DNA from: Phlebiopsis flavidoalba
Lineage: Eukaryota > Basidiomycota > Agaricomycetes > Polyporales > Phanerochaetaceae
NCBI GenBank assembly: GCA_035772785.1
Contig: JAOCPU010000001.1
Coordinates: forward strand, 372,001 to 436,000
DNA: 64,000 nucleotides
Reading direction: 5' to 3'
The translations under genes and the position numbers were made by a program. This document shows positions 56,481-64,000 of this stretch, one piece after another. Position 1 is the first letter of the stretch, and every line of letters begins with the position of its first letter. The notes below the pieces were generated by a model, which was not told where the DNA came from, did not search any database, and was given only the letters and a program-made list of their open reading frames with translations.

Positions 56481-59400
56481 CTAGAATCCCCCCATCCGCT
56501 TTTTCGCAGGTTTCTTCTTACAGGTGCCGGCCGCCCACCGAACGGACTGGGAGGACCTGGGTGCTCGGGAACGGCATCTCTTGCGACGGCTGCGAGGAGA
56601 CGGGAGGCTGCTTGGTAGGTTGGCTCTGCCCATATATACAACGTCGGCTCCCTGTGACTGCGCAACGGGCCTTGGCCGGAACAGGGCTGGGTGGCAACTA
56701 CCGAGGGAGGCCCTGCAGGAGCAACCGCAATCAACGGGGGGCATCCGAACCCGTGGTTGTGATTTGACTTCTACTCCGGGCGCCTTGCCCATCTTTCTTC
56801 CTCCCCTGGGTAGAGCCGTCGCAAAGGGCTTCTGTGTCTGATATCATACGGGTCGTGGTATTCGTACTCTGCAGGGTCTGTACCGATCTCCCAGTCATTA
56901 AGGAGTAGTCGGACCCCACCAATGGACATTCCATCGGCTTGGGGACTACGTCTCTTATCTTGCCATAATGGTCTTGAGGAGCCGGACGCAGGAAGTGAAA
57001 TTGGACGGCTGGAGGTTCGGGCATGCCGAGGGACATGGCTTCCGTCGCGCGAGACATGGTTTCAAATGCGTCGTCCAGAAGCTGACCAGACTCTTCCAGT
57101 TTGATAGCATGTGGAGCATACAAACATCGCTTGCGAGGGCCAAATCCAGAGTCAACTGCTCACGAGCTTTCTGTTTCTGACCGTAATATAGACGGTCCTG
57201 GTCGGTAGTTCGTCCGTGAGAAAGGTCAAAGGCTTTGAGCTTGTTGTGTGTTTCCTGAAGCGGAAGTCGACACATCCGGTACAAATAACCTCAGCGAAGG
57301 GGTCCAGTCGTGGTGCCATAGGGTGCCCCCCTTTGCTACTCGTTGACGCGGTATGCGCTCCTGAACCAAGGCACGATATAACCACGGACAGAGTTCAGCA
57401 AGCTGCCCGTCAAGAAGTCAGCTCGAGAGGGATGAGCCGGCTCATCTCCGGAGCGGAAAAGGCGATATCGAATATCTGGACAAGATGTCAGTTTCTCGTA
57501 CGTGGTACAAATTCGCTGACTGACGTCGTCAAGGTTTGTTCTACGGAACGTCGAGATTCTGCCAGAACGACGACAATGGAGTCCAGAATTGTCGTGAGAA
57601 CGCCGACGGATCCTCGATAATCTGCTTGGGCTCGTCAACGCCAAAAATGCCTAAACAGGATTAAGGGAAATTCAAACGGGGGCATGAATGAGACTTACGC
57701 CGGTATACTGGCTCCAAGTCGACCTCTGTGTGCGCCTTTGCACCGAATGCACCGATGTCCGCCATGGACTTCTCCACTGTCTTTTCCAGCTCGAGTACCT
57801 CGCGATTCCAATCATGAGTTCTGCCAACCGGTCGCGTCTTTCTGGCCCAATTCGAGATCCAGTCGGGTGGATACTGCCTCGGTCACATAATTGCAATAGC
57901 ATGGCTGTAGAGTCGTCCGTGTCATTAGGATGTCGAAGGAACACCTGACCACTCTCCTTTCGCCAACGGAGGGAGTAGAAGGTAGAGAATATGGTAAGGT
58001 GTTCAGATGACAAAACATATCCTCCCTTTTTGCGACGTCCGTATCTTACAGTGACCAACGCATTCATGGTGGACGTCAGGAATGTCAACGGGCCTGGATA
58101 TTGGATTATTGCGTGCGCATATATCCATGTATTTTACTCACCTCCACCGAATGACAAGCTGTGAACACGTAGGGCGGTGTGTGCGTGGTCCCAAGCTCGA
58201 GCGTGTTTCACCGCAAGCACCGGTCTTGAAGTAAACCGTTGGTCTATCCATATCACCTCTTCGGTGGAGGACAGGCGGATCATGTCATCAACTGAGGGAG
58301 CATCCACAGAGGTATAAACCGTTTCGCCGGACGCTGCAGTCGCTAAATTGATGCTGTCATTGCTGGCCTGCGATGACGTTAACTTTATCGCCCATCCAAC
58401 TCACAAAAGATATTATTTACCCTGAAGTCTAGCAGATGCAATCGTTTTGCAGAAAGCAGCAGTGTTTGATTATGGCCCGGAAGACAAGCTAACCTCCAGA
58501 AAGTGGTCCATCTGTGATTGGATCCGTCTGCGTATATGCGATTTGCCCTGCCAACAAAACAATGAGACTTCTTCCTAGACATGTAGAGAGGCAACCTTAC
58601 ATGGTGGCAGACGGTGCTTCAATATTATACTCGAAGACGGTTCCATGATCATTGACACACCAAGAAAGGTGGGCCTCAGCAAATCTGCCGAATGTCGTGT
58701 CTACTAGGAGCCGGTCGCCAAAGTTGGTCCTGGTGAAAGAGGCAAGTTCTGTGGTAACGATGCCGTGAAGAGAATTGGCCTTGGGTTGAACCTCCAGAAG
58801 TTTTGGTTGAAACCTGCGCTGCGGACAGCGATTAGACACTCAGACCCCGATTGTTGAGGGGTCGCGGGCAATGATTTGCTGAATGGGCGTTTCGAATTTC
58901 CGGGACAGGTGTTGCGTACGGGAGGGCTTTAAAGAGTGCGAGATCCTTCTTAGTATGTGGGAAAGGGGCGAAATATCTAGTAGGAGGTCAACAAAGGAGC
59001 GACTTCGTGGTGGATCGTCTTACTGAGATCACAACCCGTAGGTCCCATCGGAAAGGCTAGAAAAGCAACATTCCGCCCCGCTCTCCCACGGGGTACCTCC
59101 GATTACTGGTGTCAGGACATTGCCAATGCAAGGGTCAAACTCCTTCCACTGCGAGATGTAGCCGTACATTTATCCGATAGCTCCTCTCTGATGAGCTCGG
59201 AAGCAATGTCGACATCGGGGTAATGAGTTCGCAGGAAGTTCGCCTGTAGATGATAAATTGAGTTCATCGCCAGCTTTACGAGTTGATTATGCATACGCCT
59301 TGCTCTGCTTGGTGCATAGCACTCAATTGCGGCTCCGAGGGCCATTGCGGACGCGAGGCAGGGAATATCTTGACTGCCTTGTCATGCGCATTTAACCTGG

Positions 59401-59656
59401 GACCTAACACGACTTCAGAAGATGGTAGTGTGAAAGGCTTGTTTACTGACCAGGATTATTAGTTGACAAAAGGGGACCATTCCAGACGCTTTCCCTCGCG
59501 ACGCAAATTCGCCGCTGTGAGGGAACCGTGGTCTACGACGGGATATGTCTCGCGGCTATCAGGTGCCGCTTTGTAATTGTCATCCTTCCTGGGTCGTCCT
59601 TTTCTTCGAGGTAGGTGTTCGCGTTCTGAGAGCTTCCCGGCCAGAGATCCATGCAT
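56481..59656 (-). CDS. RRN6-like RNA polymerase I core-factor WD40 protein (frameshifted)
   Basis: Rrn6 (TAF1C-like) is the propeller subunit of the Pol I core factor that binds the rDNA promoter. ATG at 59656 begins MHGSLAGKLSEREHLPRRKG, then YPVVDHGSLTAANLREGK, LEWSPFVN. Propeller-like blocks: VAFPMGPTGCDL near 59040, RRFQPKLLEVQPKANSLHGI near 58800, RLLVDTTFGRFAEAHLSWCV and NDHGTVFEYNIE near 58660, RWTTFWRLACLPGHNQTLLL near 58490, DDMIRLSSTEEVIWIDQRFT-like near 58270, RPVLAVKHARAWDHAHTALR near 58210, GPLTFLTSTMNALVTVRYGR near 58075. The helical C-terminal part includes RLAELMIGIARYLELEKTVE (57800), GIFGVDEPKQIIEDPSAFSR (57620) and KLEESGQLLDDAFETMSRAT (57095). The last residues are KKKPAKKRMGGF, stop near 56481, a basic tail I recall as typical of fungal Rrn6. 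The family name is probable, not certain. Confidence 0.6.
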
Positions 59657-59810
59657 GAGTTAGGATATAAGACGGTCACGGAGAGAGAAATATCGCGTTG
59701 AGAGTTCCGGGCAAGCCATACCTCTGGCGCTTAGACGGACGAAGTCCGCACTTTTGGCGGCAAAGCGCTCATTCCTTCGCGCTCTGTCTTCCGCCACCAC
59801 CTATGCGAAC

Positions 59811-60986
59811 ATGCTCAGGTTCTGGGCTTTTGAAGCCTCGGGCTACCGTGCAAGGTCAGGCATATCCATGCTACCGCTGTCAAACAATGCGACCGCATCG
59901 TCGAGCACAACACCAGAAGGAGCAGAAGCGAAGTGGACTCCGAACTCAATACGAACTGGTCTCATTGCGCGCGTGCAAAACGCGGAATGACAGCGATGTG
60001 GGACAACAAACGGGGCGCGCGGTTCCCGGTTACTTGTACTACAGGTATGGAATCATTGACTCATTAACGGTTTCAATATTAATTGCGCGCTGTAGCGCTG
60101 GAGAACTGCCAAGTCACTGCAAATGTTACCACCGTCCGCGCGGACAAGTCGGAATACCATGCAGTACAAGTCGCTGCCAGTGACCGCCCCGCCCAACAAA
60201 GACGACTACCAAACAAATGATTGGGCATTTCAAAAAGGCAGGCGTGCCTCCGAAGCGCATTGTCAAGGAATTGCCCCAGTCACTCCAGACGCACATGTTC
60301 CGTTGGTGTGTAATCCTACCCAGTCTCTGAGAAATCATGTTGATGTTCCTGCTCTTAAGGAACCACGTTATCCGCAATACATTTCGTCCCCGGACAATTT
60401 GTTGATGTTGTGTCAGACTCGTGAGTACCTTGCCCAGGCATTGCGTGCTCCGTTCATTTGTTGTGCTAGCATCGGCAAGGGTTTCCAGGGTGTCATGAAG
60501 AGATGGAACTTCAAGGGTCTGCGGGCGAGTCAATGGTGTCTCGATATCACATCGTTCGGCGGGGAGCCATCGGTGCCCATCAGGTACGTCCATCACCGTC
60601 CGCAAGGAAACAGAGCCTAATACCCCCCTCAGGACCCAGGACGTGTTTGGCCCGGCAAGAAGATGGCTGGAAGAATGGGTTGGTGTACGCACGACAGCTC
60701 AAAATCTGGCAGTCGTGCGTGTTGACACCACTCTTGACCTCATCTTTGTTCGCGGCTGCATACCGGGAGTGGATTGATGCACACGTCCTCATCCGGGATG
60801 CGAAGAAGAAGATGCGTGACATTGCGCACGTCAACTATGCTAAAGGAAACTTTGACAAGGTACTTCCTAAAAACATCGACGATTTGCCCTTCCCTGCCGG
60901 CACGAAAGGAGCTCGCGGCCCAGTTACCACCAATCATCATGGCCCCCTCGCATCGTGTTACCAGTCCCTTCACACCTCGGGAATAG
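59811..60986 (+). CDS. Mitochondrial large-subunit ribosomal protein uL3m (frameshifted)
   Basis: uL3m is an early-assembling protein of the mitochondrial large ribosomal subunit. ATG 59811 gives a basic leader, MLRFWAFEASGYRARSGISM, then AKWTPNSIRTGLIAR and MTAMWDNKGAR.PVTVLQ near 60000, NCQVTANVTTVRADKSEYHA near 60120, VQVAASDRPA, IGHFKKAGVPPKRIVKE near 60225, GKGFQGVMKRWNFKGLRAS near 60475 (the uL3 signature), HGVSISHRS, DPGRVWPGKKMAGRMG near 60640, LPVVRVDTALDLIFVRGCIP near 60715 and VLIRDAKKKM. The mitochondrial-type C-terminus is LPFPAGTKELAAQLPPIIMA and SPFTPRE, stop at 60984-60986. Frame breaks and short introns occur between blocks. It is divergent from the RRN6-like gene. Confidence 0.9.
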
Positions 60987-61617
60987 AATGTGGTTTTGTG
61001 ATACTTATATTCCCATAAATGTCATTTCTTTGATTACATTCCTTCTACCAGGATGACTTGAGCATTTCACTCAAGCTTTGACGTGACAAGTCCGAGCACT
61101 TCGGATGCCAAAAAAGGAGTCTTTCCAGCAGTTACATCATCTATAGCTCACTCGTGCGTAGATGGTGTGTACATCTGCCAGATGGCCTCTCACGAGTACA
61201 GCCTGTGTCGCTCGGAATGGCGCGCTAACGTTCACTGCGTGCATACACAGACACTAACCTTTTTCCTGCCTATGAGATTAGAGACCGCAACTGAAGCGGT
61301 GCTTAGACGTTTGGCAGTCAAGTCACAGTGAGTCTGCATATGCCATTGTAATTGCAGACAACTGATTGCGCTACGTAGCAACATCCATAATGTGCGCGCC
61401 CGCTGTCTACCCTCAATACGACGAACGACGTGCCCTCCCACTACGCAGGATAGTATATAACGGGTTTCCAAAGACGGTCCCAAGAAGACGGTAACCTCCT
61501 AGGCATTCGAATTGTCGTTTCCCGAGCCCGGAGCTCTTTCGTTGTTTCCTGGACTCTTTTCTTTTTTACTGACAAGGCCTAGTGTCATTTCCCTTCCACT
61601 CTTTCTACTGCCTCATC
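60987..61617. other. No gene recognised; promoter of the secreted protein at right
   Basis: The 82-codon frame at 61083-61331 (+) has no motif. A TATATAA string at 61452-61458 lies about 160 bases before the start of the secreted-protein gene and may be its TATA box. Confidence 0.4.
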
Positions 61618-63160
61618 ATGCGTCTCACGTTGGCAATCTTCTCCCTAGTCCTAGCGACAATTACACAAGGCCGGCCTATTGCTCAACCGTATGCCCTGCC
61701 TATTTCTATAGCACTTCTTCCTCTGACCATTACTCAGACGAGACGTTCCTACCCACGTCTCCTAGTCCAATCATTCCCAATCCCAATGATTCTTCCGCTA
61801 CATCCTCGGATAATAGCACTCAGGCCGGTGGAAGCACCGCAACCCCTTCTATCGTAACGGCATTTACGGTGTATACTACGTTCCCCGCATCGGCCCTTGA
61901 CACTTCGCTTCTCTCATTCTCCACTGATGCTTCACTACCCGCATCTCCTACTGACAATTCCACGGATGCATCTTCGTCTCCCCCTTCGTCAACGCCCACT
62001 TCCCCCCTTCCCTCGCCAATAGCACAGCAAGCTCTGGTCCCAGTACAACGGATAGTGCAGCACCATCCCTTATTACCGACGCATCTACATTGTCCCCTAA
62101 CTCCACATCGAATTACTCCCCTGTCACCGTCACCGTCACGGACAGCTCTGCACTCCCTAATTCGACAGCATTCGCAATTCCGACCAACGTGCCGACCGCA
62201 TGCATGGCCATTATGGCTTCAGGATCCTTCTCGCTGACAGCCAGTCTACCCACAAGCACGGCTGACCTGAATGCATCCGGCAGTTGTCACTTTGGCGTCT
62301 TCAACCTCCACGGACAACGTGACCGCCTTAATCGTATCGACGGATGGTCTGTCATCTACGGTCTCGTCCATCGCCTCTTCCACCACGGCAACAACGGATA
62401 GCGCTGCTAGCGCCACATCCTCTGCATCTCCGGCAGGAAGCGCCAACTCTACTCAAAGTCTCGCGGACCTACCGGCTGCCACTGGGGCCCCGGGATTGTT
62501 GAACTTCACGAACCCAGGTTACTGACGCCACTGTTCAGAAGCGTATTGCTCAGCGCAGACCAGACTGCCCGACGTTGCACAAAGCTGGCAAGATCTTTGT
62601 GTAGGTCACTTATCTATCTATCCGAACCGCTCGTTCTAAATTTCACATTTCGTGCTAGCTCGTCAGCGGCGGTGACATTTTCACTACAGAGCCTTGTGTA
62701 CAGCTGGCGGGTGTCAACGGTATCAACGCACTCCTCGCGAGTGCCGACCCCTGTGACCAACAGGACAACGCTGACGCAAATGATCGACTATGCCAAGTCC
62801 TCCGGAGTTACCAACGCGGACGATCTCATTGCCAACGCTGTTGCGTACCGCCAGCACCCCCGCAATGCCCCTCAACATCAATGGGGTCGTTCCATCAACT
62901 CCTTACTGTCAGAAGGCTCCACGCAATGCAGAACTCACAAGAAGGGAAAAAATTGTGGAAGGCACAGCTCCCTGGAGTGAATCCCGGCATCTTTTGGTAG
63001 TCCGTCGGTTGGACTGGTGGCGGGGGGGTTACGGTGATCGTGTGAGTCGTGACCTTTAATCCTCTCCGTGAAGTCTGGTTAATAATACTCTTTTTGTCAA
63101 TAGCGTCCTCATGTCCCCTTTGGTACCAGCCCGGATGTCACTACGTGCGGCTGCTCTTGA
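61618..63160 (+). CDS. Secreted Ser/Thr-rich cell-surface-like protein (frameshifted)
   Basis: ATG 61618 gives a clear signal peptide, MRLTLAIFSLVLATITQGRP, with a likely cut near residue 19. A long Ser/Thr/Asn-rich mucin-like part follows (for example NDSSATSSDNSTQAGGST, VTVTVTDSSALPNSTAF, SSTVSSIASSTTATTDSAAS), likely heavily O-glycosylated. After QKRIAQRRPDCPTLHKAG near 62540 comes a conserved C-terminal domain: VNGINALLASADPCDQQDNA, MIDYAKSSGVTNADDLIANA, VAYRQHPRNALNINGVVPST, PYCQKAPRNAEL, and CPFGTSPDVTTCGCS with a TGA at 63158-63160. Six or more cysteines suggest a disulphide-bonded fold. Agaricomycetes have many proteins of this design; function is unknown. Frame breaks at about 61740, 62090, 62270 and later. 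Confidence 0.75.
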
Positions 63161-63567
63161 CCTGGATCCACACAACACCCCCCCACCCACACCAACCGAA
63201 GGACGCCTGCCCGAACATATTACTTAGTTCTTATTTAGGAACCACTTTCGAATGTCGTAGGTATTATATTGGGGAGCAAAACTCTGCAGACTTAACATTT
63301 CCATCATATAAAAACGAGGATGCTTGATGGCAAGGATCACCTAAGCAAGCCAAAATGACCCTCCTGGGGAAAGATCTGACAAACTACCCACGCCCGGCGC
63401 CGCTCACCAGAGGGCTATAAATTTGTGGCGTGATGATTGGCGGACACGCTTCTACATACATGGCAAAAGCCTTGGATCCTAACAACCCCAAACACGCTCA
63501 TCGCGTGCCTCTTGCAGCGCACTCCCTACGTTCACCGTGCTTCAGACACACATACAACCTCCGAGCC
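63161..63567. other. Spacer between secreted protein and SRP receptor beta genes
   Basis: No gene. A CTATAAA string at 63415-63421 may be the TATA box of the next gene, about 150 bases before its likely start. Confidence 0.4.
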
Positions 63568-64000
63568 ATGGATGGCCCTGCCGAAAATCCCAAAATGCAC
63601 GATACTACGCCCAGTCCGAAGTAATATCACCAGCCTCCCTCGCGAGCCCCCAATTGCTACTCCTCGGCTCGCTAGTTCTTGCAGCAGTCATCTTGGCGTG
63701 TTTGTACCCTCTACCTCCGAGTGAGATCATTGACCGACAGGGTTGTAGGGTCTTCGTTGCCGCGCGCAAGAAAGCCTTGTCCAAGGGAAAACTCGCTACT
63801 ACTTGTGGGACCCTCAGATGGAGGGAAAGACAGCTATTCTATCCACTGTCCGTTCATCAGCCTAGCTTTGGATTGTACCGTGCTAACACGTTCTGTAGCT
63901 GCTATACAAACAAACGCTGTCTACACATGCTTCTATGCAGACGATAACATGGCGCAAATATCTCTGCCGCCTAGCAACAAGTCACTCAGACTCATCGACA
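63568..64000 (+). CDS. SRP receptor subunit beta, 5' part (cut by window end, frameshifted)
   Basis: SR-beta is an ER-membrane GTPase that anchors SR-alpha for cotranslational targeting. A likely ATG at 63568 starts MDGPAENPK. Then SPASLASPQLLLLGSLVLAA, VILACLYPL forms the single N-terminal transmembrane helix. KKALSKGKLATT and, after one frame change near 63795, LLVGPSDGGKTAILST form the P-loop (GxxxxGKT). Near 63900-64000, AIQTNAVY and YADDNMAQISLPPSNKSLRL lead to LID, the start of switch 2 (DxPGH). The gene runs off the window. It has at least one intron between 63860 and 63895. Confidence 0.75.

Noticed and set aside
1..64000. CRISPR arrays, bacterial operons, Shine-Dalgarno sites and insertion sequences
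   Set aside because: Nothing of this kind is visible; introns and gene families are fungal.

Overview
The window looks like nuclear DNA of a basidiomycete fungus, most likely a mushroom-forming agaricomycete. Supporting signs: many short introns (about 45-70 bases, GTRNGT...YAG), fungal housekeeping genes (SKP1, UTP21/WDR36, M16 insulysin, mitochondrial uL3 and bL27), and families expanded in Agaricomycetes (F-box/leucine-rich proteins, Ure2p-type glutathione transferases, seven-helix DUF6534 proteins, APH-type kinases, MYND-finger proteins). Genes lie on both strands in no operon-like order.

Layout. 0-15 kb: SKP1 (-), mitochondrial bL27 (+), F-box protein (-), DUF3074 START-like protein (+), DUF6534 membrane protein (+), a GSI/FluG-type glutamine synthetase (-) sharing a short divergent promoter with a WDR53-like WD40 protein (+). 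15-22 kb: a 750-base T-rich block, an unrecognised gene with an acidic tail, repeat-like DNA, UTP21 (+) and a U1-like snRNA candidate (+). 22-32 kb: three Ure2p-type GST genes (+,-,-), two unrecognised minus-strand regions and a MYND-finger protein (-). 33-42 kb: NUDIX hydrolase (+), an acidic/proline-rich protein (-), a beta-propeller-like protein (-), a TMEM69/DUF3429 mitochondrial membrane protein (-) and a second F-box-like protein (+). 43-64 kb: APH-type kinase (+), insulysin (-), a second U1-like copy (-), mitochondrial carrier (-), RRN6-like Pol I factor (-), uL3m (+), a secreted Ser/Thr-rich protein (+) and the 5' part of the SRP receptor beta subunit (+).

Almost every recognisable gene is broken by single-base insertions or deletions while the peptides between breaks stay strongly conserved. 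In essential, normally single-copy genes this points to uncorrected long-read sequence error rather than decay. Gene bounds and frames are therefore approximate, and I call these genes 'frameshifted in this sequence' rather than pseudogenes.

The most interesting signal is a pair of about 95%-alike, 170-190-base structured RNA candidates, 32 kb apart on opposite strands (21965-22136 and 53769-53957). Each has a TATA box upstream, a U1-type 5' end (ATACTTACCT), a UUCG-capped hairpin, an Sm-type site, a 3' hairpin, a T9 run, and then a conserved tail holding two telomere-type CTAACC repeats. I read them as divergent U1 snRNA genes. The loop-1 sequence does not match the usual U1-70K site, so the identity needs an Rfam or RNA-seq test.
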